Shown here one piece after another: positions 35,721 to 47,015 of a stretch of 64,000 nucleotides of DNA. This DNA comes from Galaxea fascicularis. Taxonomy: Eukaryota > Cnidaria > Anthozoa > Scleractinia > Euphylliidae. Every line of letters begins with the position of its first letter. Within the stretch, counting starts at the first letter, position 1. The notes below the pieces were generated by a model. The model searched no databases. It was given only the letters and a program-made list of their open reading frames with translations, and was not told the origin of the DNA. The position numbers and the translations under genes were made by a program. Location: positions 84,501 to 148,500 of the forward strand of contig OX419345.1 of the NCBI GenBank assembly GCA_948470475.1. The letters are read 5' to 3'.

Positions 35721-37145
35721 ATTAATCCCGAATCGTACGACACTTACAGAGGGACGTTATATACATCACAGGTTAATTAAAGAGAATAATAAGAAAAGTA
35801 GGTAATTGGACCCTAGAGGTTAAAGGAACCGTAAGGTTTTCGACTAACCTCTAGTAACTATTTACAGTTAATTTTAATAAAAAAAAGGAGCAACGAAGAA
35901 GAAAGAAACCAGACCCAGTTAACAATGCTTAATGATATTATAATTTAAAAGTGTTTTTTACACAATTCTCAGGACCAAAAGATTCCATTTTTCACACTGG
36001 TTTTCAGACTTTAAGCCGGATTCACGAAAGCATCCTAAGCCCTAAAAGCCTCCTAGAAGATCAGGCGTATTCACGAAGACCTATGAAGACAAGTCTTAAT
36101 TTTCCTCATCTATTTAGGAGGTCATATTTGGATCCGTTTCCCTTGCGTCTTTCTTGCATCCAGCCTGAGGGATAGTTGACGGTAATGTATCACCTGGGGT
36201 GAGGGAATGTTTGCGCATTTGGCTTATTTTGGTTTGCCGTAGGCAGGTAATTGGACGACAAATTTTTGAAAAATGTCAAATCTTCACTGACTGACTTGGT
36301 TTGCTGTTGATCGTTGAACAGGGTGCCAAGCTCAAGCCCTCTTGGCTGCGTCTTTGCAAATAAATCGACGACATCGTCCACTTTAATAATAATAAAAATA
36401 ATAAAGTCTGTGAAACAGATAGTGGATGTGAAGAGAGCCATAGATCCATTTTGTTTGTTTCTATTTTCGGGAGTCGGTATAAATTGGCTGTTGACTTCAT
36501 AGCTCGCAAAGACGCCGTAAGATGGAGGTTTGGCTCATTGTTCTGAGAAGTAGTGATTCGATCTCAGTAAGCGTTGGAGAATTTATAAGCATCGTGTTGC
36601 ACAGGCCCGTAGCAATGCTAAAATGCTAAAATGCAGACGCAACGCCCTCCCTACGGGACTGGAATCGGCTCGTTGGGACTTTAATTAAAGGAAGAAATTC
36701 TCTTTTCTCTCAGAGAGTATTAGGCCGTACTCAGCGGGAGTGGGGACGGAGGTTATTGACTCACTGCTGCTTTGTGTGACTAGGGATCACGTACCACCCG
36801 TAAATAGTTAATTTCATGAGAGAGGACAAGGAGTATAACTTAACATGCAAACTGAAACATTTGCATTGTCAATTATATGTTGCACAAGAAGCCTAAAACA
36901 ACTTGATCTAGTGTACTGAAATGGGACCAAAATCCCAACCTAAAATGTTTCACAGTCGAACTGAATCTCTGAAGCTTTACTTGAAGCAAAATCGTCGGAT
37001 AGTCGTCCTGTTTGCAATGCCAACAAGTGAAACACGATATTGACATACACTGCTATGTGCGAGCTACGTTGGAGGTGTAATACAGCGACAACAAGGAAAC
37101 CTTTGTCACCTTATTCCACCGGGTTTGCTGACTTCACGAGACAAA
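35721..37145. other. Upstream region of the vWA gene
   Basis: No supported exon was found. It contains two TAATAATAAAAATAATAA-like A/T runs near 36384 and a direct doublet ATGCTAAA near 36617. The last 100 bases before the ATG at 37146 should hold the 5' UTR and core promoter, but no TATA box in a convincing place was recognised. Confidence 0.35.
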
Positions 37146-40100
37146 ATGTCTTCTAAAACTCTTCTTCTTCTATTGATAGCCGGAATATGTTGTTCGGTTT
37201 TTGTTGTTGCAAGGCGGGACTTAAAGAGAACCCATGAAAGTACTTTGAGAGGTGAGTGTCTTTCTAATCACAAACAGCTGAGGTTGGATCCTACGCGTGT
37301 TTGGCTCGATGCTCGGCATTTTCCCTGCAGATCTCTTCAGCCTACAGCAGACTGAATTTCTTCATGTTTTGGTTTAGCTTTCTCATGTAAATGTTTTGCA
37401 AAGAAAGACATTATAAATTAAGAAGACTTTTGACGAAGCGATGGCTGCTTTCATTTGTAGGCTCTTGAATAGAAATACTTCCATTAAAAGGATGATTCCT
37501 GATTCAACAGCCGCTACAAATCCGCTAACGTCAAGTTTTATAGGTGATCGATGTTTCCTGCGGCGAACCATTAGCCTCCCTTTTGTATACCCGAATGCAA
37601 TAGCAGTTACAAGTCTCTTTTGAAGTTTTTTTTTCAGATTTCGAAAACAAAACGCTTTTAACACTCTTTTTGGGAGGCATAGATTTCTGAAAAATTTTCC
37701 GGTGAACTGTTGTTCTCGTCAGCCGCTATTTGGTTCGTCACGCAAGGGTGTCTCACATCGTTTCTTGTTATCTTAATCATATCACCTTTTTAATGATGTT
37801 TTAATACGTCTTTGAAAGTATAGCGGCCCTTTGCACACTTGCATTACTAATCATTGTCGACCCGTTTTTATTGTGGACCGAACCACTGAAAGGGTGATCA
37901 GGGTTTCGGTGATGGAATGGGAAACATTTTATTGACATGAGCTGCAAAAAGAAAAAAAGTGTGACATTTGACAATCGTCGAGCCCCTTTTTACAAAATGA
38001 GTTCACTGAAAAATTTTCTCTGTCGTAGCGTAGAGACAACAATCCCCAGTTAATGCATTTGAGACACTGTCGGACAAAGCAGCTGGTTCCCCCCCTCCCC
38101 CTCACTTTACGTGTTTCGTCTTTCCGCGTCTGCTTCAGGATGAAATTTTTTTCGGAATTTACGATTGATCCGTCACCAACCATCGATAGGCACTGTTGGT
38201 TGTATATTATTGACCTCCAGCATGGCCGCCTTGTCACGTGGGTGAAAAGCAAGAATAATACAAATTAATGACGTGTGCACCTCCTTTATCACGGACGGAA
38301 AACACAACAGATTAAAATAACAAAAACACTAACCGGCTAGTGCCTGCATGGAGACAGAAATCTCACTTGAGACCAAACCACTGGGACACGTGATGTAAGC
38401 CGGGCCAGGCCCATTGTCCAGTTCTTAACCCTTTCTCGTCACAATTTTCGTAGGTTGTTTTTGCAATTTTCCTACTGTAAGGGACCAAGACGATCTCGTT
38501 ATTCCTTACTAGACGTTACCTTAGATATATTTGCTGATCTACAACACCGAAGGTTAATTCTTTCTTGTCACACTACCTGCTGCTTGTTTGTCAAACGAGC
38601 ACTCGGGCTCGAATTTGGTAGGTATTTGAGTTATAAGTGATTTTTCGATCAATTTGTCACTGTAGGAACTCCCTGCCTGGCATCCATAAGCTGGGTTTTG
38701 GGGGAGAGGCAATCGTCTGAAGGAAGACAGAGAAAGAGTAAAAATTAAGCGTTATATGGATGCCACTGGGATCTTCATTAGCAATGCTAAAATCGTATGT
38801 TAGGGTTATGTTTGATTCGGTTTTTTCATTTTGTCACACGATAAGTATCTCTTGCTCCAAAACGCCAAAGGTAAGTAAAATGTAAATCAGGCAAGAAATG
38901 ACACCATGATACCAGAGGCACCCAAGGACAAGTTTCGGTAGATATCTGGTGGAGGGTAGTTCGCCTTAGGTTTTCGGCGTCGATCAAAGAGTGCACTCGG
39001 ATTTTCGTAACTGAAACGTGGCCTAAAAGATTCGTAATAGGGAAATCATAGCCCCTGACGTTTTCGGAAGGGCCATATTTGCTGTTTTTGGCAGTTAAAA
39101 ATGTAAGCTAGCAGTTCCTTAGAAAGTTTATAAAAGAGTCAGTTCAGCTGGCATTTTCTCAAAGGAAGATTTTGGTCCCTAAAATTTTCGTGCAATTAAA
39201 ATTTCCGCGAAGGAATCCGAACAGATCGAGTTCTTCCACCTAATGAACACCATAAGGTACTTAAGAATTCCTTTCTACACCTTTTGGTTGATTTGGCTCG
39301 TTGGGCGCCCCTGTCACACGCTCAGTTAAATGTTTCCATGGATTCTGCCAACAACGCCGGTCACAATAACATGGAAAATAGAATGAAGTTCTGTTTGAGG
39401 TCACTCCTACACTGTAACCATTTCATTTTACTTTTCATGTTGTAATTATCCAAATCTACATATAAAGGTATTGTTATTTCTTTAAATTTCCACTTGCAAG
39501 CCTTTTCGCAAGGGAAATGTTAGCCTGCTCCCGTGAGACCCAAATTGAGAGCTTGCTCGCAGGCTAGGAAAATGTCGACACTACGCAAGATTTTTTGGTA
39601 TTTTATTTAATTATTTTTGTCTTCTTTTCTTCACAGAAACCCTGACGATTCCATCCCCTAAAGAAACAGCAAAGAAAATTATGAAATATTTCCTTCATCG
39701 TCAGGGCAACCTAACTACCACAAGAATCAAGCGCCAGGCATCAGTTGCACACAATCGGACTAACAATGTCATCTATGTCATCGACTCCTCTAACTCCATC
39801 CGCGTGGAGAATTTCAAGAAAGGTCTTAGAGCCTTGGTTTACCTCACTGAGAGAGCCAGCCCCCAAACTCTCTATGCTGTTGTCAATTTCGCTACGGAGG
39901 CCACTATTCTCACACCAAAGTTCATATCCATGAACGAAACAATTGCTCTTCTACCTACAGTACAGCGCAAGGCTGGGCTTACTAATACCCAAGAAGCATT
40001 GCAAGCGTGTAGGGAAAAACTATTCGAAAATCAGCGGTACGTTATTTGCGCATTAGTACAGTGAATAGAGTATTACGATTGGAGGGTGGGGACACAGCTG

Positions 40101-40512
40101 GTCTACTTTAAGAATAAACGTTCTTTGTAACTTAATAAAGTCAATTACCATGTCTCTTAACGGCCAAGGTAACATGTAGATTTATAATAGCACGACATTG
40201 GTTCAAGTCATAAATATGAGTATATTCTGTGTTTCTGTACGCAGGTCTGGTTTCGACCCAGAAGGTTTTAAAAACGTTCTGCTGGTCACGGATGGCTTAT
40301 CAAACATTGGTAAAGAGATGACCTTGTTCAAGGCATTTAATTTAAAGAATGTAGGCGTGGAGATATTTGTGGTGGCAGTCGGAGGTTTTACGTTTGGTAT
40401 TCAGGAAATTGTTGGACTTGCTTCCTCTACTGACAAACATCTGTTTCGTGTTCTGGATTTTGACGGGCTGATAGAAGTCACCAATTATATCCCTAGCTGG
40501 CAACATGATTGA
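37146..40512 (+). CDS. Secreted von Willebrand factor A domain protein with pro-region
   Basis: Three exons, 37146-37251, 39637-40036 and 40245-40512, join in phase to 774 nt (257 aa plus TGA). Residues 1-22 are a classic signal peptide ([16 protein letters not shown] then SVFVVA). A dibasic-rich pro-region follows, ending at R65-I-K-R68, a furin-type R-x-K-R site. The rest (from about 78) is one vWA domain with a complete metal-ion-dependent adhesion site: D85-S-S87-N-S89 after NNVIYV, the GLTNTQEAL threonine loop and the LLVTDGLSN aspartate. Such proteins bind matrix or ligands through a divalent cation and are common in cnidarian extracellular and skeletal matrices, which is family knowledge and not shown here. 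The TTG-initiated upstream extension was not used. It could be a matrilin- or collagen-like fragment, but both ends look genuine. Confidence 0.88.
39523..39570. repeat. Short dispersed inverted repeat in the second half of vWA intron 1
   Basis: TTAGCCTGCTCCCGTGAG and the inverted GCTTGCTCGCAGGCTAGG flank a short loop containing CCCAAATTGAGA. A related core (AGCCTGC...GCAGGCT) is seen at 46648-46724. Confidence 0.5.
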
Positions 40513-41008
40513 GAAGAATCCGCCACAAACTACAGCATGAACGTGACAACCGCTTGGGTGAGCGAGGGGTGTCTCCTGTATCCAAAATTCCTTTGTTATT
40601 CAGGCAACAGAGCAATCATAGCAATAATGCAGATTTTAATCCATTATCCTCCATACCTAATCCCCTCCCCCCTCCCCCAAAATGAACAACATTGCAAACT
40701 GGGGCCAACTTACACCATGTTGTCAAGTACTTCAAGCTTCATCGACGAACCCGATGATACTAGTACAAGTTGCTATTCAACCCTTATGCTTTCTATGAAA
40801 AGCTATCAGATGTATTTTTTTGGCAAAGGCTATTGTATTCTAAATTGCAGTGTTGTCCCCGTGACTCAAAATTGATTGAAAGAAATCTCTGGGAAATTAC
40901 TCATCCCAATCTGCACCCCTGTATGGTAGCTCCCTTCTCTGTGTAATTATTATGAATCACTTTAAGTTTTCATAAGAAATGTAAAAGGTATTGAAATAGT
41001 CGTGGATG

Positions 41009-41014
41009 AATAAA
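41009..41014 (+). terminator. Candidate poly(A) signal of the vWA gene
   Basis: AATAAA lies about 500 bases after the stop codon at 40512 and about 200 bases before the next gene's start, in GATGAATAAAACTC. It was chosen by position only. Confidence 0.5.
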
Positions 41015-41216
41015 ACTCATTAGTATTTATTACTCTTATTATCAAGTCATATTGCTAGGTGTGAACTTGGTAATTCAGTTATATTGACGTAAATAAGCTT
41101 TTCTGGTTTTGAATATTAGCAAAAGCAGTGAGGGAACAGCTCTTAAATTTTGTGTGTGAATTCAAAGGTAAAACAAACTCTGCCTGCCTCAGAGTAAGTT
41201 TACTTGTTCCTTGACA

Positions 41217-42098
41217 ATGAGCTTGGCGACAAAATTAGCGGAAGAACTTGTGTTCTTTATCGTTTTGTACGGTTTTGATCTTGCAACAGATTTCAGCGTT
41301 CTCGTCGAAGCATTGGGTAGCCAAACCGCCTACAAACGCTTTTTGGAAGATTTTAACAACACTCAAACTAAAACTAACTCGAACCAACTGCTGTTTTGTT
41401 CAAGTGGCCCTTGGAAGGGAGATGAACTTGAAAAAGAGATCAAGTCTTTTGGCCAAATTCTCATCGCCACACAATTCTTCACTGCTTTAGCGTGCTTTGT
41501 CGTCGTTTCATTTTTCGGTGCGTTCATTTGGAATATTCATCGTGCGACAAAAGCCTCGAACCATGGGGATCGTCAGAGGAACAAAAATGTAACATTACAA
41601 GTGGTCTTTGGTTTCTTGTGCAGCATCCTGCAAGATATCCCCTTAAGTTGCCTAGCTGTTGTGTTGTACGTGAAGCGTTTAGGACCACTGGGTCTTACAT
41701 GTTGGGCTTGTTTTCAAGATACAACATGCGCAGATAAACACATCCTGACTGGACGGTTTGAACATACGAGGACCCTTCTGGCAGTCACCCTCGTAGCTGT
41801 GGTACTGGCAAACCTGTATAAAGGCATTACCACATTTTACCGCTGGAGCGAAACCGGTGTCGTTAGCTGTTACGAGGTGCGCGCCTGTGTGTCCATCTTT
41901 GTTGGCGGTTGCTATGCTCTTGCTGTCTTGACTCCAGCTTTGGGTCTTCTTAAGGTCCAGTTCTTTGCGCTTTCCTCAGAATCTGCAAACATGTTCAGTG
42001 AAATAACTGACAGGCTCTTCATGGTCGGTGTAATTGTGTGGGGTGGGTTTCTTTTCGCATTTTGCTGTCCTTTTATTCGTTGCGTAAAACGAAAGTAA
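41217..42098 (+). CDS. Intronless multipass membrane protein of unknown family
   Basis: A single uninterrupted frame of 293 residues from ATG at 41217; the TTG six bases upstream was not used. About six hydrophobic segments are visible: near residues 8-28 (ELVFFIVLYGFDLATDFSVL), 80-105 (ILIATQFFTALACFVVV), 125-148 (VVFGFLCSILQDIPLSCLAV), 183-205 (LLAVTLVAVVLANLYKG), 222-245 (CVSIFVGGCYALAVLTP) and 264-286 (RLFMVGVIVWGGFLFAFCC). Between segments 1 and 2 an extracellular-type loop has Asn-rich and Cys-containing sequence, and between 3 and 4 there is a Cys cluster (CWACFQDTTC). The tail is basic (RCVKRK). The DxxTD-like start and the ILQDIPL helix faintly recall XK-related scramblases, but this is too weak to name it. 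Lack of introns may mean origin by retroposition. It lies 700 bases behind the vWA gene on the same strand. Confidence 0.75.
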   Translation: MSLATKLAEELVFFIVLYGFDLATDFSVLVEALGSQTAYKRFLEDFNNTQTKTNSNQLLFCSSGPWKGDELEKEIKSFGQILIATQFFTALACFVVVSFFGAFIWNIHRATKASNHGDRQRNKNVTLQVVFGFLCSILQDIPLSCLAVVLYVKRLGPLGLTCWACFQDTTCADKHILTGRFEHTRTLLAVTLVAVVLANLYKGITTFYRWSETGVVSCYEVRACVSIFVGGCYALAVLTPALGLLKVQFFALSSESANMFSEITDRLFMVGVIVWGGFLFAFCCPFIRCVKRK

Positions 42099-42638
42099 CC
42101 TGGTTCTTATTTACAAGCTTTGAGTAGAGTAGTAAGCCCTTCCAGTGTCCGTATCTTCAGATGGACGTTGTTCAACGTAACGTTCTTGGGACTTACAAAT
42201 TATGCTTTGTAAAGTGGTCATGACTAAAGATGGCTGTGGCATAGTGACCATTGAAATGAATTACTTAGCAATACCTTAATGCCAACGCAAAAACACCGTT
42301 ATGCAGTATTTACCTCATTGTTTTGAATCACTTTTCTGTGGTAGAATTGTCGTACAAATGGTTTCTTGTTTGTTATAAAACAGTTCGGCATTAACTTGGC
42401 AGAATGGATTATTTAAAAAGGCGACATTCTTGCAGTTCGGTTTGGTTGTCCTATGAGCAAGTTATAAGTTCGCATACAATGAATAATAATTTTTTTGTCC
42501 TTGCTTTACATAAAATTGTCGCTGTCAAATTTCTAATGTAATGGATTGCTTAAAGAAATCTTTTGACCGATTTAGCTCCAACATTTTAAATATTTTGGTG
42601 AATTTCTATGTCTTGCTATCTTATGACAAATTTGCCGA

Positions 42639-42644
42639 AATAAA
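42639..42644 (+). terminator. Candidate poly(A) signal of the membrane-protein gene
   Basis: AATAAA in GCCGAAATAAATAATAATGCC, about 540 bases past the stop at 42098. A second AATAAA occurs at 43207. Confidence 0.4.
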
Positions 42645-43648
42645 TAATAATGCCAAGAATTGTTTATGCAATTGACTTTCGAGATTGCAGATGGGCAAAC
42701 ACGTACAATTTTTCTGTTCGACAAATCATTAGAAATGCTGCAAAAGATTGCGAAAGATGGGTTTGTTAATTCATGATCAATTTTCCAGTTACGTTGTAGA
42801 AATTTCTAACATATTAATATCTGTTGTCAACAACTGTAATCAAAATTTATTATTTCTTAGGCGTGACCTGCGATGTTCCATGTAACGTAAGCAACATATT
42901 TATAAATCATCCATGTCCATTTATGTGACAGGTGGTAGCATTTCAACAATCTAATCCCATGCAGTTACGTCTTTATATAACGAACAGAAATTTTCCGAAA
43001 CAGTCTCCTCATAAGCGTTTCCTCGCTGATTGCATGGTACATGCGCGACAAAGGCAGAATGAACTCATTAAGGTGGGGCCCAGAGTATTACTAGTTTTGT
43101 TTTCATTTAATTTCCTCCATACCCTATCCCCAAACGGAATTTACCTGATGCGGGTGTTTGCATAAAGAACCTGCAACTCGACGTCAAGTTCCTTGCGGTG
43201 CTTTGAAATAAAATCTTTCGGCTGAGATTTTATAGTCAGGGTCCTTGTTTAAACAACGCAATACTTGTGAAGTAATCCGACACACATCCTCTAAAAATAA
43301 CACGTTAACGTTTACAAAATCCCTCACATATTTAAGCCTTAATTTTTGCTGTCCTTAATGTACAAAGGCATATTCTGAGGTCACACTTACAAAGCACAGT
43401 ACCGATATACTCTTCACTAACAGAAGCTGCCGGTAACCAAGTTTATAAACCCAATTATCGCCTCGATGACGACAAAAGCAAATAAACTTGAGTTCACAAA
43501 AGTCGCGCATGTAAAAGCCTTTTGTCTCTGGAAGAAAAAAATATGTTGTCATCTGAAATACTTCAAACTTCAATCCATAATGCGAGTAGCTACTGATACT
43601 GTATTTGTTTTCCCAGTCCATGGTTGTTTTCAGGTTTGACTTAACTCA

Positions 43649-43741
43649 CATCGGATACCAAGAAACTATCCAACTCAAAGCTGCAGTAGCAAACATGGCG
43701 ACGACTCCAAGCACCACAATACACACTGCTATAAGTCCCAT
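43649..43741 (-). CDS. Possible first exon of a small membrane-anchored or secreted product
   Basis: From ATG at 43741 the minus strand encodes MGLIAVCIVVLGVVAMFATA then ALSWIVSWYP, a strong hydrophobic signal/anchor, and ends at a consensus donor AT|GTGAGT. About 230 bases upstream (43967-43977) TTATAAAATA could be a TATA box. The next acceptor (TTTTTTTCTTCCAG near 43530) would give only about ten more residues before a stop, so the rest of the gene is not resolved. No family was recognised. Confidence 0.3.
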
Positions 43742-43967
43742 GGATGACACTTGAATACTAAGAATAGCGCGAGTCAATTGCAAAATTGATGCGTAACTGG
43801 TCCTGGATCTTGCAGATTTAACCAGCTGGAGCAGCGTGTTTCATTCGTGATTAAACAAAAGAAACAAATTTATGTCTTTGACTCCTTGGAACAGTTGGTT
43901 TTGCGGGCCAAAGTTTCGTGCAACAGGCGGTGAAATTTTGTTAACTCCGAAGCCGCTGCGGCTTATA

Positions 43968-43977
43968 TTTTATAACC
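43968..43977 (-). promoter_or_regulatory. Possible TATA box for the 43741 exon
   Basis: On the minus strand, TTATAAAATATAAG sits in a short inverted repeat (GCGG/CCGC) about 230 bases before the candidate ATG at 43741. It is supportive only if that exon is real. Confidence 0.25.
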
Positions 43978-44639
43978 GCATCAAAAAGATTGCCCACGCT
44001 AATAAATCATTAATAGCAAAGTCGCTATTGTTAGTTTTGATGGGCTGAGTACAGGTAGTTGGATTTTAAGCAGCTTTAACGTGTTTGATAAAAGGGCAGG
44101 GCATACTTAATAACTGTCGTTACGTTAATTTGAATACTAATATCGTTTTTTTTTTCAGCCATTTGTAATCCAGCGTTTAATTAGAACAAGTAGCGTTTAA
44201 GTGTCAATGATAGACGCTAACGGGTACCAGAAGAAGCTATACTCTTCAAAGCAACAGATTGAAAATCTGTAAGAAGACATTCAACTCAGTGATACAGCGA
44301 TTTGTTTTGGCGCAGCGGCACAAGCATGCGCGCTCACAAGAGGTCCTAGAGCGATGAATTTTGTTAAAACACACAGTGACAGAAGCCCAGGATTCACTCA
44401 AGCAAGAAAAATAAAACATAAGCGGAAGCAAAAGTGCAAACCTTACCGTTTGAACCTGTTTCCATCATCATATTAGCGGGTTTGCTACTGCTGCTAATAT
44501 TCACTTACTCTTAATACTTTGTATTTTACTTGCCTTGACACGTTTCTACCAAGTACCATTTTTCGTATTTCGTAATGGTGTTTGGATTAGCGACAAGTCG
44601 TGACAAAGTTAGAGTTTCAGTTCCAGTTGATTTATTTTG

Positions 44640-45945
44640 CCAGATTGTTATGAAAAATTGCAAGACAAATATAAATTAAACTACGAGAGATATTACATAA
44701 CCAAATAAAGAGAAACCATGAGGCGAGGATGCCCATATGGAAACCATTAGGGCTTATTGGGGCTACAGGCACCTCAAAAAATACAATTGTAAAATTACAA
44801 ATTATAGGCGTGTCTTATGAATTTATAACTACATTTAGGTTAAAAAGCGCGAAGACAAAGAAGCAAACAAAATAAGGGGAAGTCAGTTCAGGAAAAAAGT
44901 TTTTAATTTGGACTTGAATTGAGAAAAACTGTCAGCATTTTGAACCTCTGTATTGAAAGAATTAAACAGTCTAGGTCCTTGAAAGCGTAGTGCAAACTGT
45001 CGGATATTTGTTCTACTAGGAAATAAGTAAAAATCATTGGAGTTTTCAGTATTATGATGATGAATTTGATTAGTCAGCAAAAAATAAGTCATTGAATGCA
45101 TCAGGAAGGAGGCCTTTCTTAAAAGAAAACGTACACTTGCCAATTTGAAATCGATAAATGTTTTAGAATTTTCAGTTGGTTAAGTATTTGTTCAGTATGA
45201 GCATCGAATGCGCTTCTTGATTTGATTCTCAAAGCCTTCTGAAGTAAGAAAATGCGATTTAAATTAGGAGGATAGGTTGATCCCCATACTGAAATGCAGT
45301 AAACAAGGTAAGGACATACTAAGCTAAAATACAAGGTGCATAAAGAGGAGGTGGGAAGGCAAAAACTTGCTTTATAAATTACCCCGATAGATTTTGATAT
45401 TTTTCTAGCCACATCAGTTTGCAATGTGTGGTTTCCACGATAGGTTTTCATCAAGAATAACACCTTAAAACATGGTTTCATTTAAACGTCATATGGCACA
45501 TCGACTAATCACTAGATTGATGTCAAGTGTTTGCCTTCTTTGTCTGGGTTTAAATACCATAAAACTAGATTTCTTACAATTTATGGAAAGCTTTTGGCTT
45601 GGCACCAGTCTGTTAAGTTTAGTAATTCTTCATCCAAAGTTTTTTCAATTACATTTACATTTTTGTGTGAAAAGATGTTGGTGTCGTCAGCAAAAAGAAT
45701 GAAGTCTAAAACCTTTGACAAGTTACACATATCATTAATGTAAATTAGGAAAAGAAGAGGACCAAGAATGGAGCTTTGAGGGACACCACACTTGATAAAA
45801 TGATGCAACGCGACGAATACCATAGTATTGCAACTTATCTAATAGAATTTGATGATTAACCGTTTCGAAGGCTTTAGATAGATCAATAAATAAAAACATG
45901 TTTCGGACGATAGTGCCGAAACATACTGCCTCCATTTCTTTAACA
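44640..45945 (-). pseudogene. Decayed non-LTR retrotransposon (reverse transcriptase part)
   Basis: Reading leftward in several broken frames: LFIDLSKAFETVNHQILLDK, GVPQSSILGPLLFLIYINDM, then FILFADDTNIFSH with the catalytic FADD box. After it come LTDWCQAKSF, PYLVYCISVWGSTYPPNL and QFALRFQGPRLFNS. This is the standard order for the C-terminal half of a Jockey/CR1-like ORF2. Frames shift at least three times, so the copy is dead and 5' truncated. It lies in the intergenic space left of the RGS22 3' end. Confidence 0.85.
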
Positions 45946-46225
45946 CTGAAGAAAGTTAATGGTTTTCATCCAATTCTCTTTTCTTCTTCTCAAAATTGAA
46001 ACTGCTGTGCTTTTACAGAAAATGAAAATGACACAATTGACTTTAGAAGCAGAATGTGGGACGGGTGCGTCCGTACATCCAAAATCCTGGCAACGGGCCT
46101 GAATACAACTGCAATTAGGCAAGCACTTTGTACAACACAAATTAACTCACAGAAATTAAAAACGCATTTAATTTCAGCCGCCATGGAAAATTGTTCAGCA
46201 ACGGAAGAGTGCGTGTAGAAAGACA

Positions 46226-46228
46226 CAC

Positions 46229-46259
<31 letters not shown>

Positions 46260-46260
46260 A
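46226..46260. repeat. (AGAT)n microsatellite
   Basis: About eight AGAT units, directly followed by an ACTTTATTTTACCACGG LINE-like 3' end. Such tetramer arrays often seed at LINE tails. Confidence 0.8.
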
Positions 46261-46560
46261 AACTTTATTTTACCACGGTATTTTTGATCAAAAATTTACA
46301 ATTCTTGTTCTTCACAAGAGCCGTGCATATACGAAAGACTAACTAAAATACAATTAATACATTTTTAACCCAAGAATTATCTAAAATGATAAAAAAGCTG
46401 GTTTAGATGTCAACACCGAGATTGAAAGATTTCAGTTTATTCCTGGGATCTATTAGACAGATAATATTTAACCCACTCTAATGTTTGTCTCCGAACCCCA
46501 ATATACCCAAGTTTAATCAGGAGTTTGTGGTCGACCGTAGATCGATACATAGGCAGGGAA
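46261..46560 (-). pseudogene. Second LINE remnant with a reverse transcriptase fragment
   Basis: On the minus strand around 46545-46435 the frame reads STVDHKLLIKLGYIGVRRQT then LEWVKYYLSNRS, the well-known segment between the first catalytic region and the GVPQGS motif in LINE reverse transcriptases. The rest of the ORF is missing and the segment joins directly to a TTTATT-ended tail at 46261, so an internal deletion has removed the catalytic core. Confidence 0.7.
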
Positions 46561-46647
46561 AAAAAAAGAAACAAAGAGTACCATGTTTAGGATTAAACAA
46601 AGCTAAATAACATCCCTTTAAGCCAAGCAAGAACACTACTCGGCTTA

Positions 46648-46724
46648 GCCTGCATAACAGGCGTTTATTTAGCCGAGCGCGAGGCGAGAGGGAGGGAAAA
46701 TAAATAAAAGCCTGTTATGCAGGC
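46648..46724. mobile_element. Short palindromic repeat (AGCCTGCATAACAGGC)
   Basis: TAGCCTGCATAACAGGCG and the inverted AGCCTGTTATGCAGGCTA enclose about 35 bases with GCGAGGCGAGAGGGAGGG. Near-perfect arms and no coding content make this a small MITE or snap-back repeat, about 290 bases beyond the RGS22 stop. Confidence 0.7.
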
Positions 46725-47015
46725 TATACTTGGCCATAATGTCCATGCCAATCTCATTGGTTTTAGTCACAGTTAATTCAAATCGTATTCGCCCTCTAAG
46801 GACAATAAATAAATCTCTTAAATAACAAACCTTATGTTAACTGTTATGTTCAGTATGTTCAGTTTACTATTACATCCGGGATAATTTGCATATCTTCTTT
46901 AGCCAGTCCTGGTCTTTTCCGTGTAATAGATCTAATAGTTTTTTTTCTGAGGCTCTGTGTTAGCGGTCGGGGTTTATAGTTCAAAGGTGACTGCTCTCCA
47001 ACTGAGCCGTCAGTA

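Noticed and set aside
46965..47010. Another tRNA/SINE head (GGCTCAGTTGGAGAGC)
   Set aside because: The A-box-like word is good, but the B box region (GAACTATAAACCCC) is poor. It also falls at the RGS22 last exon and 3' UTR. Probably an old fragment.
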